From Bacteroidales bacterium (GTDB lineage: Bacteria > Bacteroidota > Bacteroidia > Bacteroidales > VadinHA17): DNA of 64,000 nucleotides. Positions 44,816 to 54,145 of this stretch are shown here, piece after piece (position 1 is the stretch's first letter; every line of letters begins with the position of its first letter). The translations under genes were made by a program, and so were the position numbers. The notes below the pieces were generated by a model. That model did not search any database, was not told where the DNA came from, and was given only the letters and a program-made list of their open reading frames with translations. The stretch spans positions 1 to 64,000 of the forward strand of contig JAJFVL010000015.1 of assembly GCA_021371855.1 (NCBI GenBank). Direction: 5' to 3'.

Positions 44816-46585
44816 TTAATGTATATCAATAAAATATGGCAATCTGGCCTGTATACCTGTAAGATCTTTTATTTCCTGAAAGATATTATAATACTTTAAC
44901 GATTCTCCAAGTTCCTTTTTTAAAATATTCGTTCTGATCTCGCCTCCAAGCTGTGAAATCAGTTTAGTGTAAGTATCCTCTATTTCCGGCAACTCTCTGG
45001 TGGACCATGTATCTATGGCGGCCAGATTTGCAGCACATTTGATTGCTTCATTCAATCCTCCTATTTCGTCTACAAGGCCTATCTTTTGGGCGCTGATGCC
45101 ACTCCACACTCTGCCTTGTCCGATACTGTCGACCGATTCAGAGGTCATTTCTCTTCCTGAGGCAACTTTTGATACGAAATCGGTATATACCTTTTCGATG
45201 CTCATTTGCATCATCTCTTTTTCGTAGGTATTCATTGGCCTGAATATCGACGGAAAGTCAGAGTTCTTATTTGTTTTTACAATTTCTGTTGTTAATCCAA
45301 GTTTTTGCTCCATAAGTTTTCCGGCATTAGGTATCATACCGAATACCCCGATTGATCCTGAAATAGTAGTGGGATCGGCATATATTTTTGTAGCAGGAGC
45401 TGAAATATAGTACCCTCCCGAAGCAGCATAATTTCCCATGGAGATTACAACCGGTTTTACTTTGGCGGCAAGTTGCATTTCCCTCCAGATAATATCTGCA
45501 GCAATGGCATTGCCCCCTGGTGAATTGACCCTTAAAACAATTGCCTTGACATTTGAGTCGAGTCTTTCTTTTCTGATAACTTCGGCATAAGAGTTTGCTC
45601 CGATGTTGTTCCCGGTACCCTTACCTGTGACGATATTTCCCGATGCGTAAATAACAGATATCTTGTTTTTTGCAGAAATATTCTTTAGAGGATTAGAAAC
45701 CCTGCTGTACTTTGTCATTGAAACCAGTTTGAAATCTTTGTCGGCAGGAATTCCTGATAAAACTTTCAGAGTATCAATTAATTCATCGCGAAATAAAAGT
45801 CCGTCGACAAGTCTGCTTTCAAGGGCATTGTCTGCAACAATACCTGTAAGGTTATCAGCAAGCAGGTTAAGCTGATCAGCCGGAATATTCCTTGATTCAG
45901 AAATTGTCTTAATTACATGTTCCCATATCGATCCGACATAATCTTTAATCTGTGCTTTGTTTTCTTCGCTTAGCTTGTCGAGGATAAACGGTTCGACAGC
46001 ACCTTTAAATTTCCCATGACGCGTCACCTGAACTTCCACTCCTAATTTTTCAAGTGCTTTTTTGTAAAACATAATTTCGCTGCTTAAGCCCTTGAAATCG
46101 ATCATCGAACCCGGATTAACATAGATCTTATTTGCAGCTGTCGAAAGGTAATAACATTGCTGGGTCAGTACATAGTCCGTATAGGAGATGACAAATTTTC
46201 CACTGGTTTTGAATTTCTCTATGGCATCCCTTATCTCTTCGGTAGTTGCCCAGCCCGCAGGGAGAAGATCATTTTCTATTAAGATGCCTTTTATCTTATT
46301 GTCAGTTGAAGCTTTTTTAATGTTTTCCAGGATTTCATTTAGTCCTGGAGCGGGAGTGAAAGTCATATTTAGGAAATCTATTCCCTCAAAAGGATTTTGG
46401 CTCCCCCTGTCGGGAATGGTAACTCCGGCTTTTAGCACCAATATAGAATTTTCGCTGATTGTAACAGTTTTGTTACCCGACGCAACAAGAGCACTCAATG
46501 CTGCGATTGTGATAATAAAAAAGATAATGATTGTGATTATTATCCCTGTAATTGTCGCAAATGTGTATTTCAAAAAGTCTTTCAT
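44816..46585 (-). CDS. sppA: Signal peptide peptidase SppA (67K type)
   Basis: A 589-aa membrane-bound serine protease that degrades cleaved signal peptides in the envelope. N-terminal membrane helix (IITIIIFFIITIAALSALVA), then two tandem ClpP-like halves as in E. coli SppA. The catalytic Lys is in VTRHGKFKGAVEP and the nucleophile Ser in NYAASGGYYISAPA. The C-terminal half has the TISGSIGVFGMIPN and GRVWSGISAQKIGLVDE motifs. Length is that of the long SppA class. Divergent from folK; 128 bases upstream of lpxK on the same strand. Confidence 0.95.
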   Translation of the reverse strand: MKDFLKYTFATITGIIITIIIFFIITIAALSALVASGNKTVTISENSILVLKAGVTIPDRGSQNPFEGIDFLNMTFTPAPGLNEILENIKKASTDNKIKGILIENDLLPAGWATTEEIRDAIEKFKTSGKFVISYTDYVLTQQCYYLSTAANKIYVNPGSMIDFKGLSSEIMFYKKALEKLGVEVQVTRHGKFKGAVEPFILDKLSEENKAQIKDYVGSIWEHVIKTISESRNIPADQLNLLADNLTGIVADNALESRLVDGLLFRDELIDTLKVLSGIPADKDFKLVSMTKYSRVSNPLKNISAKNKISVIYASGNIVTGKGTGNNIGANSYAEVIRKERLDSNVKAIVLRVNSPGGNAIAADIIWREMQLAAKVKPVVISMGNYAASGGYYISAPATKIYADPTTISGSIGVFGMIPNAGKLMEQKLGLTTEIVKTNKNSDFPSIFRPMNTYEKEMMQMSIEKVYTDFVSKVASGREMTSESVDSIGQGRVWSGISAQKIGLVDEIGGLNEAIKCAANLAAIDTWSTRELPEIEDTYTKLISQLGGEIRTNILKKELGESLKYYNIFQEIKDLTGIQARLPYFIDIH

Positions 46586-46688
46586 CTTCCAAACGCTTTA
46601 ATAAAATGGATCTTAAAGATATAAAAACAAAGCGAATTTAGAAAAGTACAGATGTATTTAATAATTTTGACAACAGATAGATCTGATT

Positions 46689-47171
46689 ATGAATGTAGTT
46701 TTTCTTGGTATCGGAACAAACCTTGGGAACAGGGAAAACAATCTTAAAGAAGCAATTGCCCTGATTGAGGAATGCATTGGCAGAGTAGTGGGATCTTCAT
46801 CCGTATATGAAACAGAACCATGGGGATTCCACACCGAGGATGAGTTTCTCAATATGGCAGTGAAAGTGGAAACCGACCTCTCTCCATCAGGTCTGCTGGG
46901 AAGGATCCTTATGATCGAATCGTTGCTTGGCAGACTAAGGGAAGGGAGACAATACTCATCAAGAGTAATAGATATTGATATACTTCTTTATGAAGATCTC
47001 ATAATTGATGAAAAGAGCCTGAAAATTCCACATCCCCTGATGCAGGAACGTCGATTTGTACTTGTTCCTTTATGTGAGATTGGGGCTGAGACGATTCATC
47101 CTGTTCTGAAAAAATCTGTCTCCTTGTTGCTGGAGTCGTGTAAGGATAAGAGCAAGGTGAAGAAAATTTAA
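46689..47171 (+). CDS. folK: 2-amino-4-hydroxy-6-hydroxymethyldihydropteridine pyrophosphokinase
   Basis: A 160-aa HPPK transferring pyrophosphate from ATP in folate synthesis. Typical motifs: VFLGIGTNLGNRENNLKEAI, SSVYETEPWGF, DEFLNMAVKVET, LLGRLREGRQYSSRVIDIDI (metal-binding Asp pair DID), LKIPHPLMQERRFVLVPLCEI. Complete and standalone (no fused folB). The 117-bp gap after it holds a short run of AAGACC-like repeats only. Confidence 0.96.
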   Translation: MNVVFLGIGTNLGNRENNLKEAIALIEECIGRVVGSSSVYETEPWGFHTEDEFLNMAVKVETDLSPSGLLGRILMIESLLGRLREGRQYSSRVIDIDILLYEDLIIDEKSLKIPHPLMQERRFVLVPLCEIGAETIHPVLKKSVSLLLESCKDKSKVKKI

Positions 47172-47288
47172 AGATCATAATCCACCCCCAGGCTCTCCAT
47201 GTAGGGGATTCCTTTAGTCAGGGGATCTGAAGCTGAAAAAAAAGACCATATGATTGAAAGACCGCAAGACCGAAAGACAACCAGACAA

Positions 47289-47972
47289 TTACAACAACCC
47301 ATTATCAGCAAAACTGTAATAATCCTTATCTGAAATTATTAAATGGTCGAGCAACTGAATATCCATAAGGTTCCCGGCCTCTTTTATCTTTTGTGTTATT
47401 TTTGTATCTGATTCACTTGGATTCAGATTTCCAGATGGATGATTATGGCAGACTATTATGCCCGAAGCAAGATATTCAATGGCTTTTTTCATAACCATTC
47501 GCACATCGGTAACGGTACCGCTTATTCCACCCTGACTCAGTTTCATCCTGTCAATCACTTTATTTGATCTGTTCAGGAACAGTATCCAGAATTCTTCATG
47601 CAAAAGGTCGGAGAGAAGAGGTTGGAAAATTTCCGCAACATCCTTCGAGCATTTGATCTGAGACACTTCGGGGACTTCAGATAGTTTTCTCCTTCGGCCC
47701 AACTCCAGTGCGGCTGCAATTGTCACCGCTCTTGCAGTGCCGATTCCATTCAGTTTTTTAAGATCTGAAATTGAAAGTTTCCCAAGACTGTTAAGGTTAT
47801 TATTTGCAACAGATAATAGTTCACGGCCAAGATCAACAGCTGATTTATCTCTGGTTCCGGAGCTGATCAGTATTGCCAGCAATTCAGCATCGCTCAGGCT
47901 GGAAGTACCTTTCTGTATGAGCTTTTCCCTGGGTCTGTCTTCGACAGCCCAGTCAGTGATTTTAAGAGACAT
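47289..47972 (-). CDS. radC: RadC/JAB-domain protein
   Basis: A 227-aa UPF0758 (RadC) protein. The N-terminal helix-hairpin-helix is GLGTARAV-like (KLNGIGTARAVTIAAALELG). The C-terminal JAMM metalloprotease-like domain includes LFLNRSNKVIDRMKLSQGG and HNHPSGNLNPSESD with metal-ligand His/His/Asp. Despite its name, a DNA-repair role is doubtful in the literature. Start MSLKITDWAVEDRPREKL is typical. Not associated with any mobile element here. Confidence 0.93.
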   Translation of the reverse strand: MSLKITDWAVEDRPREKLIQKGTSSLSDAELLAILISSGTRDKSAVDLGRELLSVANNNLNSLGKLSISDLKKLNGIGTARAVTIAAALELGRRRKLSEVPEVSQIKCSKDVAEIFQPLLSDLLHEEFWILFLNRSNKVIDRMKLSQGGISGTVTDVRMVMKKAIEYLASGIIVCHNHPSGNLNPSESDTKITQKIKEAGNLMDIQLLDHLIISDKDYYSFADNGLL

Positions 47973-48110
47973 GCAGCGAAAATTTTGAGATGCTTATGCA
48001 AGGTAATAAAACAGAGGGAAAAAGAAAAATTTATAAATGACAAACGACTTATGACACACAACTCACGGAAGAAATAGTTTATGGTGTGTCGTGAACAGTG
48101 ATCCGTAAAA

Positions 48111-48142
48111 ACAAAAAAGGCTCCATCGGAGTGATGCAGCCT
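48111..48142 (-). terminator. Terminator of rpsT
   Basis: Stem 48118-48127 with 48133-48142 (one mismatch) and a 5-nt loop, followed on the minus strand by TTTTTTG. It lies 25 bases after the rpsT stop. Confidence 0.88.
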
Positions 48143-48166
48143 ATCTGAATATAATAGAAGTAAATG

Positions 48167-48421
48167 TTATTGTAAACTGTTTACATGCTTTGTAAGTGAC
48201 GATTTCAGGTTTGCAGCTTTTTTCTGGTGAATAATATTCTTTTTAGCCAGTTTGTCGAGCATAGAAGTTATTTTAGGAAGCATAACACCTGCTTCTTCCT
48301 TGTTGGTTGTCCCGCGAAGTGTCTTAAGAGCATTACGTGTTGTTTTTGCATAATACTTATTATTCTCATTTCTTGCTTCGATCTGCCTGATCCTTTTTTC
48401 TGACGACTTATGGTTTGCCAT
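48167..48421 (-). CDS. rpsT: 30S ribosomal protein S20
   Basis: An 84-aa basic, helical S20: [20 protein letters not shown] at the start, then TRNALKTLR and the C-terminal [20 protein letters not shown]. Complete. It lies 35 bases downstream of tRNA-Glu on the same strand, with one promoter visible only upstream of the tRNA (48555-48585). Confidence 0.97.
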   Translation of the reverse strand: MANHKSSEKRIRQIEARNENNKYYAKTTRNALKTLRGTTNKEEAGVMLPKITSMLDKLAKKNIIHQKKAANLKSSLTKHVNSLQ

Positions 48422-48456
48422 GCTTTTATATATTTTCTTCTAACGTTTGTAAAATG

Positions 48457-48528
48457 TAGTCCATAGGGGAATCGAACCCCTGTTACCAGGATGAAAACCT
48501 GACGTCCTAGCCACTAGACGAATGGACC
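48457..48528 (-). tRNA. tRNA-Glu (anticodon TTC)
   Basis: A 72-nt tRNA on the minus strand. Acceptor GGTCCAT pairs with ATGGACT (G1-U72), discriminator A73. D arm TCGTCTAGTGGCTAGGACG, anticodon loop TTTTCAT (anticodon TTC), T arm CAGGGGTTCGATTCCCCT. CCA is not encoded. Confidence 0.97.
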
Positions 48529-48554
48529 ATACAAAGAACTTTTAAATGCGGATG

Positions 48555-48585
48555 CAAAGAAACGATGTTTTTTTTGATATGCAAA
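48555..48585 (-). promoter_or_regulatory. Promoter of tRNA-Glu and rpsT
   Basis: On the minus strand TTTG (48585-48582), a 19-nt spacer and TTTCTTTG (48562-48555) approximate the consensus TTTG-N19-TAnnTTTG. It lies 27 bases upstream of the tRNA; no second promoter is visible before rpsT. Confidence 0.55.
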
Positions 48586-48625
48586 ATATTTTGGCTTAAA
48601 AAACACTCTTATTGAAAAGGTTCTG

Positions 48626-49972
48626 TTATTCCAGGAGTTTTGTAAGATCAAAATTATTGAAATCGCCTGAGCTCATAAAAAGAAAAACCGGATACGAATA
48701 ATTCTGGTTTTTTATAAAGGAAAATAATTCTGCAGAGTCATCATAAACATTGATATTTTCACCTGCAAATGCCGTTTTAATAATTTCTTTTGAAAGAGTT
48801 TGCAGTTTCTTTAGTTTAACAGCGTGAGGATTAAAATATACAAATGCGGCAGAGACCCTGCTGAGTGTTCCTTTGTAAAGAGGTAAGAAATCTTTACTGA
48901 GGCTTGAATATGTGTGAAGCTCAAGACAGGCAATGATCTCTCTTCCGGGATACCTTTCGACAATTGCATCAACAGTTGCTTTAACCTTAGATGGTGAATG
49001 CGCAAAATCGAGATAAATTACTCCGTTTCCATTTTCTTTTATCATCTGCAGTCTCTTTGAGGTTCCTGCAAAGTTTTTTATTGCTTCATAAAAAGAGTCT
49101 TCCGGAATTCCGACGGCAAGGCATGCTTCTTTTGCCGCTGAAAGGTTTTGCATATTATGTTCACCAAAAATTTTTAAAGGAACAACCCGGTTATGGGTTG
49201 CGGCATAAAATCCTGTTTTATTCTGAAAGTATCCGTGTATTTTATAAGGAATTTTTTTGATACTATCTTCTGAAGCCAGGGCTATTTTTTTTACTTCAGG
49301 ATCTCCTTCAAAATAAATCAGAGATCCACCAGCCGGGATCTTGCCAACGAATATTTTAAATTGTTCAACATAATTTTCGAAAGTGGGAAATACATTCATG
49401 TGATCCCATGCAATGCCGTTAAGTATTGCAATGTCAGGCATATACAGATGGAATTTTGGTCTTGTGTCAAGAGCGGAAGTCAGGTATTCATCACCTTCAA
49501 AAACAGCAATATCCGCTTCATCCGACAGTCCCACCATAGTCTCAAATCCATCGATCATGGAGCCGATCATGTAATCGAATTTTATACCAAGGAACCTGAA
49601 GACATGCATAATCATTGCAGTTGTGGTTGTTTTGCCATGACTGCCGGCAATGACGATCCTTTTTTTATTTTTTGTCTGCTCATACAGATATTCCGGGAAT
49701 GACACAATTTTTAATCCAAGCTCGTGTGCTTTAATAAGCTCCGGATTATCTTTTTTTGCATGCATTCCGAGGATAATTGCATCAACCTCAGGAGTTATCC
49801 GTTCTGCATCCCAGCCCTCTTTACCGGGAAGCAGACCATAATGGTAAAGCCTCGATTTTGCAGGTTCAAAAATCTCGTCATCTGACCCGGTAACGGTATA
49901 ACCTTTTTTATGAAGGGCTATGGCAAGGTTGTGCATTACTGAACCGCCTATAGCAATGAAGTGCACTCTCAT
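48626..49972 (-). CDS. mpl: Mur-ligase family: UDP-MurNAc:tripeptide ligase
   Basis: A 448-aa Mur ligase of the Mpl type, which reattaches the L-Ala-gamma-D-Glu-mDAP tripeptide to UDP-MurNAc during cell-wall recycling. N-terminal Rossmann-like VHFIAIGGSVMHNLAIAL, the ATP site AGSHGKTTTTAM, DMIAVFEGDEYLTSALDTRP-like region (AVFEGDEYLTSAL), NGIAWDHMNVFPTF, HNMQNLSAAKEACLAVGI and YLDFAHSPSKVKATVDAI. Complete. It starts one base after the stop of the TIM-barrel gene, so the two are translationally coupled. A MurC assignment is less likely because of the GGSVMHNLA start and overall match. Confidence 0.9.
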   Translation of the reverse strand: MRVHFIAIGGSVMHNLAIALHKKGYTVTGSDDEIFEPAKSRLYHYGLLPGKEGWDAERITPEVDAIILGMHAKKDNPELIKAHELGLKIVSFPEYLYEQTKNKKRIVIAGSHGKTTTTAMIMHVFRFLGIKFDYMIGSMIDGFETMVGLSDEADIAVFEGDEYLTSALDTRPKFHLYMPDIAILNGIAWDHMNVFPTFENYVEQFKIFVGKIPAGGSLIYFEGDPEVKKIALASEDSIKKIPYKIHGYFQNKTGFYAATHNRVVPLKIFGEHNMQNLSAAKEACLAVGIPEDSFYEAIKNFAGTSKRLQMIKENGNGVIYLDFAHSPSKVKATVDAIVERYPGREIIACLELHTYSSLSKDFLPLYKGTLSRVSAAFVYFNPHAVKLKKLQTLSKEIIKTAFAGENINVYDDSAELFSFIKNQNYSYPVFLFMSSGDFNNFDLTKLLE

Positions 49973-49973
49973 C

Positions 49974-50840
49974 TTAAATGTCGCATATTTGTATACACTT
50001 CATTAGTGATGAAAGCTTATCGTCATTTGAAGGAACAAATTCCTGTCCTACAAATCCCTTATATCCGGTTTGTACAATGGCTCTCATGATAGCAGGGTAG
50101 AAAAGTTCCTGAGTGTCATCAAGCTCATGTCTTCCTGGTACTCCTCCGGTGTGATAATGTCCGATGTATTGATGATATTTATTAATGTTATCAATGATAT
50201 TGCCTTCCATTATCTGCATATGGTAAATGTCGTAAAGTAGTTTGAACCGTTCAGAACCGACCATTTCGCATAATGCTGATCCCCAGCTTGTTTTATCGCA
50301 TTGATAATCTTTGTGCCCATAACTGTTAAGCAGTTCCATAATGATAGTTACACCATATTTTTCAGCAGTTGGCATAAGCTTACGCAACCCCTTTGCACAA
50401 TTTATCAGACCCTCATTGTCATTCTGACCTTCCCGGTTACCTGAGAAACAAATAAGGTTCGGAACACCGGCTTTTGCAGCTTTAGGTATCATGGTTTCAA
50501 AATCGGAAATCAGTTTTTCATGATTATCGATGCGGTTAAAACCTTTTGGGATACCCCAGTCTGTTGCATAACCAACGGCACATTTTAGTCCTGCCTCATT
50601 AACAACCGCCCAGTCTTTTTCTCCAAGCAATTCAATCGATTCGATGCCCATATTTTTACAAGCTTTTGCAAATTTCTGAAGAGGAATGTCGCTGTAGCAC
50701 CACTGGCTTACTGAATGACGGATATTTCCTTTAAGTTGGATGTCTCTTTTGCCAGATCCGGCAAAAACACTGTTAAAAGGGTCTGCAGCGGTTATCACTG
50801 CTGCCCCGGCTATACTTCCTATCATAACTCTTCTATTCAT
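49974..50840 (-). CDS. Exported TIM-barrel isomerase-like protein (hydroxypyruvate isomerase family)
   Basis: A 288-aa protein of the xylose-isomerase-like TIM-barrel superfamily (AP-endonuclease-2 fold). A twin-arginine-like leader (MNRRVMIGSIAGAAVITAAD) suggests Tat export. The body shows SVSQWCYSDIPLQKFAKACKN, IESIELLGEKDW, an acid in TIIMELLNSYGHKDYQC, KLLYDIYHMQIMEG, YIGHYHTGGVPGRHELDD and FVGQEFVPSND, the metal ligands expected for hydroxypyruvate isomerase-like enzymes. The substrate is not certain. One base separates it from mpl. Confidence 0.8.
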   Translation of the reverse strand: MNRRVMIGSIAGAAVITAADPFNSVFAGSGKRDIQLKGNIRHSVSQWCYSDIPLQKFAKACKNMGIESIELLGEKDWAVVNEAGLKCAVGYATDWGIPKGFNRIDNHEKLISDFETMIPKAAKAGVPNLICFSGNREGQNDNEGLINCAKGLRKLMPTAEKYGVTIIMELLNSYGHKDYQCDKTSWGSALCEMVGSERFKLLYDIYHMQIMEGNIIDNINKYHQYIGHYHTGGVPGRHELDDTQELFYPAIMRAIVQTGYKGFVGQEFVPSNDDKLSSLMKCIQICDI

Positions 50841-50955
50841 GTTTTATAAACATTATGAAATTTATGTTAATATAAGAGTGTAAAGTAAGGTAAAAATCAC
50901 GAAAATTGAGATGTTGTTGTTTATGTTCTATATTTGTAACAGGGAACAGAAGGAT

Positions 50956-52131
50956 ATGAAAAATACTCCTCGGCACAATTATAAAAAAGGACATTACGTT
51001 GAGCTGCTTCAAAGCGGTGAACCTTATTTTGCTGCCTGTGAGAAAGCTATAGACGAAGCAAAATATTTCATCCATTTTCAGACATACATTGTTGATGATG
51101 ATGAAACCGGCCGGCGTATAACAGATGCCCTTAAGCGGGCAGCAGAGAGGGGGATAAAGGTCTATTTTCTTCTTGATGCATTCGGTGGCAGAAGCTTTGT
51201 AAAACATTTGGTTAAAGAGGTAGAAAACGCCGGCATCTTTTTCAGAAAATTCTCTCCTGCCTTTATTGTGAAGGGATTTCAATTAAGTCTGAGACTTCAT
51301 CACAAAGTCCTTCTTGTCGATGGAGATATTGCTATAATCGGTGGGATGAATGCTGCCAACCGGTATCATGGAACACCTGATTATAAGGAATGGCTCGACT
51401 TTGCTCTTCTAGTCAAAGGGCCTGAATGTGCTCACGTATTTAATATTCTTAAAAGAATCTGGAATAAAGCATTTTTTTCCAAGAAGGAACGCTCACGGGA
51501 GATCATCCGTCATCATTTTTCTTATACCGATAATGTGAAAGTGAAAGTTGTGCAAAACAACTGGTACAGGAATAAAATAGAGATATTGAGAAGTTACCGT
51601 TATGCATTAAAACATTCACATGACAGAATGATCATCATGGCAAGTTATTTTCTGCCTGGACGGTACGAACGTAAACTTTTCAGGGATGCAAGCCGCAGGG
51701 GAGTCGACATTAAAATAGTCCTTCCATCAGAATCGGATGCCCCGGTATTTAAAATGGCGACCAGTTTTCTTTATGATCTGATCCTCAGGAACAATATCAA
51801 CCTATACGAATACCTTCCGTCAAACCTGCATGCCAAGGTGGCTACAGTTGATGGGAAGTGGAGCACAATAGGGAGTTATAACCTGAATCATCTCAGTGAT
51901 TATGGAAGCATTGAAATGAATGTGGATATTCTTGATAACCGTTTCTCAGAGCAATTTGAAAAACTACTTCTTGACATAATTAAAAAAGATTGCCGGCAGG
52001 TTACATTTGATAATTTTAATAGCCACAGGACCTGGTTTTATAAGTTCTTCTCCTGGTTTTCTTACCAGACGATAAGGATCCTGATGAGGTTGATGTTCCT
52101 GCTTACAACAAAACGCAGGAAATCTCTTTAA
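50956..52131 (+). CDS. Cardiolipin synthase-type phospholipase D protein
   Basis: About 391 aa from the ATG at 50956 (MKNTPRHNYKKGHYVELLQSG). Two HKD motifs: HHKVLLVDGDIAIIGGMNAA and LHAKVATVDGKWSTIGSYNL, each with the following Gly/Ser-Asn. FQTYIVDDDETG and FLLDAFGG also match cardiolipin synthases, which transfer phosphatidyl groups between phosphatidylglycerols. There are no N-terminal membrane helices, so it resembles ClsB-type rather than ClsA. The C-terminus is hydrophobic and basic (FSYQTIRILMRLMFLLTTKRRK), suited to membrane contact. Confidence 0.9.
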   Translation: MKNTPRHNYKKGHYVELLQSGEPYFAACEKAIDEAKYFIHFQTYIVDDDETGRRITDALKRAAERGIKVYFLLDAFGGRSFVKHLVKEVENAGIFFRKFSPAFIVKGFQLSLRLHHKVLLVDGDIAIIGGMNAANRYHGTPDYKEWLDFALLVKGPECAHVFNILKRIWNKAFFSKKERSREIIRHHFSYTDNVKVKVVQNNWYRNKIEILRSYRYALKHSHDRMIIMASYFLPGRYERKLFRDASRRGVDIKIVLPSESDAPVFKMATSFLYDLILRNNINLYEYLPSNLHAKVATVDGKWSTIGSYNLNHLSDYGSIEMNVDILDNRFSEQFEKLLLDIIKKDCRQVTFDNFNSHRTWFYKFFSWFSYQTIRILMRLMFLLTTKRRKSL

Positions 52132-52215
52132 CCATTAAAACCAAGGGTATCTCAGAAGTCTAAAATCTTCTAAGGTTCCCTTAATTTGTTTTATCATGCA
52201 ATTAATCTAAGAGGG

Positions 52216-53076
52216 TTACTGGTGAAAACTCGGTGAAATAAACTCCAGTACTTTGGGTAATGCAGCCCGCCAGTATGTCCAGTTATGAACACCGTCACGG
52301 ATCCTGAATTCATGAGGAATATCTTTTTTCCGCATTGCAATATGTACAAGGCAGTTGCCTTCATAAAGAAAATCATCGTCACCGCAATCGATATACCACC
52401 TGACAGCTTTTTTCTGGTCTTCCGGCATGTTTTCGATGAGTTTCAGGACACTATAACGATTAAGATATGCTTCTTTATCTGACTCTTTTACTCCTTCTAC
52501 TCCCTGCCACCGCTTATTCTCATTAAGATCTTCAAGATTTTTCGGGCCGGTGGCTGCACTCAGCGGGCAGGCTGCTGCAAACAACTCCGGATGATGAAGG
52601 GCATAAATGAAAGTGCCTTCGCCGCCCATTGACAGACCAGCAACTGCACGGTAATGTTTTTCCGGCTTAATTCGATATGTTTTTTCAATGAATGGCATTA
52701 AATCCCCGAAGAAAAAATCCTCATACCGCCATTCTCCTTTAATATCATTTACATATCCTCGTTTTCCTGTATTGGCATCTGGCATAACAATGATCATAGG
52801 AGTCGCTTCTCCGGAGTTTATTGCTACATCGGCAATATGAAGAACTTCACCGAATTGTACCCATCCTGTCTGATCATCACCTGCTCCGTGCAACAGGTAC
52901 AGAACCGGATAACTGCGCTGCGATGTTTCATAATCGGGTGGGAGATATATGGCATATTTCCTATCCATTTTTAGGATTTTGCTTTGCATCGAAAGGTTAT
53001 CAAAGACCTTCCCTGTCTGTGCCATCAGAAGAGATGAAATGGTCAAAACGGAAAATAATGAGATTAGCTTTTTCAT
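52216..53076 (-). CDS. Secreted esterase (esterase D/feruloyl-esterase-like)
   Basis: A 286-aa alpha/beta hydrolase with a signal peptide (MKKLISLFSVLTISSLLMAQ). It shows YPVLYLLHGAGDDQTGW (oxyanion), the nucleophile elbow AGLSMGGEGTF (Ser), the acid in CGDDDFLYEGN, and the base His in DGVHNWTYWRAAL. Such enzymes remove acyl or feruloyl groups from glycans; it sits at the edge of a carbohydrate-use locus, so release of side-chain esters is a reasonable inference. 92 bases downstream of the dehydrogenase gene on the same strand. Confidence 0.88.
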   Translation of the reverse strand: MKKLISLFSVLTISSLLMAQTGKVFDNLSMQSKILKMDRKYAIYLPPDYETSQRSYPVLYLLHGAGDDQTGWVQFGEVLHIADVAINSGEATPMIIVMPDANTGKRGYVNDIKGEWRYEDFFFGDLMPFIEKTYRIKPEKHYRAVAGLSMGGEGTFIYALHHPELFAAACPLSAATGPKNLEDLNENKRWQGVEGVKESDKEAYLNRYSVLKLIENMPEDQKKAVRWYIDCGDDDFLYEGNCLVHIAMRKKDIPHEFRIRDGVHNWTYWRAALPKVLEFISPSFHQ

Positions 53077-53168
53077 GGTGAAAATAGTAAAAGTTGATAG
53101 CTGGTAAGTTTAGACCAAAAATAAACAGATATTATAAAAAAGACAGAACTTTTTATAATGAATATAAT

Positions 53169-54116
53169 TTAATTAACCACATTCCGCTTTTCTCCGTTAA
53201 GAAAAGCCATAATGTTTCTGGCAGTTTCGTCAACAAGAGTCTGACGTGCTTCAATTGTCGACCATGCGGAATGCGGGGTAATGATACAATTTTTTGCAGA
53301 AAGCAAAGCATTGCCTTTTACCGGGGGTTCTTCAGAAAGAACGTCTATTCCTGCACCAGCGATTACCTGTTTATTAAGGGCTTCGGCGAGAGCGGTTTCA
53401 TTAACAATCCCCCCACGAGCCGTATTAATGAGCAAAGCTGACGGTTTCATGACAGATAATTCATCTTTCCCGATCAGGTTGAGTGTTTCTTTGTTCAGGG
53501 GACAATGAATTGTAACAATATCAGATACTTTCAATAATGTTTTAAGATCTGCAGAATCATAGATGTTATTTTCAGGGACATAAGAATCGTAATAGATGAC
53601 TTTCATCCCGAAGCCGGTGGCAATACGTGCCACTGCCTGGCCGATAACCCCAAAGCCAATTATTCCGAGAGTCTTGCCATAAAGTTCAAATGTAGGATAT
53701 TTCAGCAGAGTGAACATTGTTGCATTTTGCCAATCTCCCGACTTAACATCATGATAATACTTATAAACCTTTGTTGCAAGGTTGAGTATAAGGGAAAAAG
53801 TATGCTGTGGTACCGTATTCTTTGCGTAACCTGCAACATTACAAACTGTTATTCCTCTTTTCTTTGCACTGTCAATATCAACATTATTATATCCTGTGGC
53901 AATGACTGTAATCAATCTGAGATTTTTGCAGGCTTCCATCACCTCCTGTGTTATCGGAGCTTTATTTGAAATGATAATATCAGCATTCCGGGACCGGAGA
54001 ATAATCTCCTCACCGGTCGAATTGGGATAACTTACAAAATGACCGCATGCTTTTATTGAAGAAAAATTTATATCATCCAAATCAATTGTGGCACGGTCAA
54101 GAAATATTATATTCAT
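53169..54116 (-). CDS. D-2-hydroxyacid dehydrogenase
   Basis: A 315-aa NAD(P)-dependent enzyme reducing 2-keto acids to D-2-hydroxyacids (for example hydroxypyruvate to glycerate). The nucleotide site is LGIIGFGVIGQAVARIA; the catalytic Arg is in LINTARGGIVN, Glu in AGAGIDVLSEEPP and His in IITPHSAWST. Exact substrate unknown; glycerate or a sugar-acid-derived keto acid is likely in this context. Divergent from the aldo/keto reductase gene, with the inverted repeat 54146-54250 between. Confidence 0.9.
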   Translation of the reverse strand: MNIIFLDRATIDLDDINFSSIKACGHFVSYPNSTGEEIILRSRNADIIISNKAPITQEVMEACKNLRLITVIATGYNNVDIDSAKKRGITVCNVAGYAKNTVPQHTFSLILNLATKVYKYYHDVKSGDWQNATMFTLLKYPTFELYGKTLGIIGFGVIGQAVARIATGFGMKVIYYDSYVPENNIYDSADLKTLLKVSDIVTIHCPLNKETLNLIGKDELSVMKPSALLINTARGGIVNETALAEALNKQVIAGAGIDVLSEEPPVKGNALLSAKNCIITPHSAWSTIEARQTLVDETARNIMAFLNGEKRNVVN

Positions 54117-54145
54117 ACGTAAATAATTTTAATATTAATGGCTGT

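Noticed and set aside
47230..47290. Run of AAGACC-like units as a possible CRISPR or tandem repeat
   Set aside because: Units are short and irregular with no spacer structure; it is simple intergenic low-complexity DNA.
47289..47972. radC as a marker of an integrated element
   Set aside because: It has a housekeeping context (folK, rpsT) and no phage or conjugative genes nearby.
50833..51282. 149-aa minus-strand frame overlapping the cardiolipin synthase start
   Set aside because: Antisense to the phospholipase D coding region and without recognisable features.
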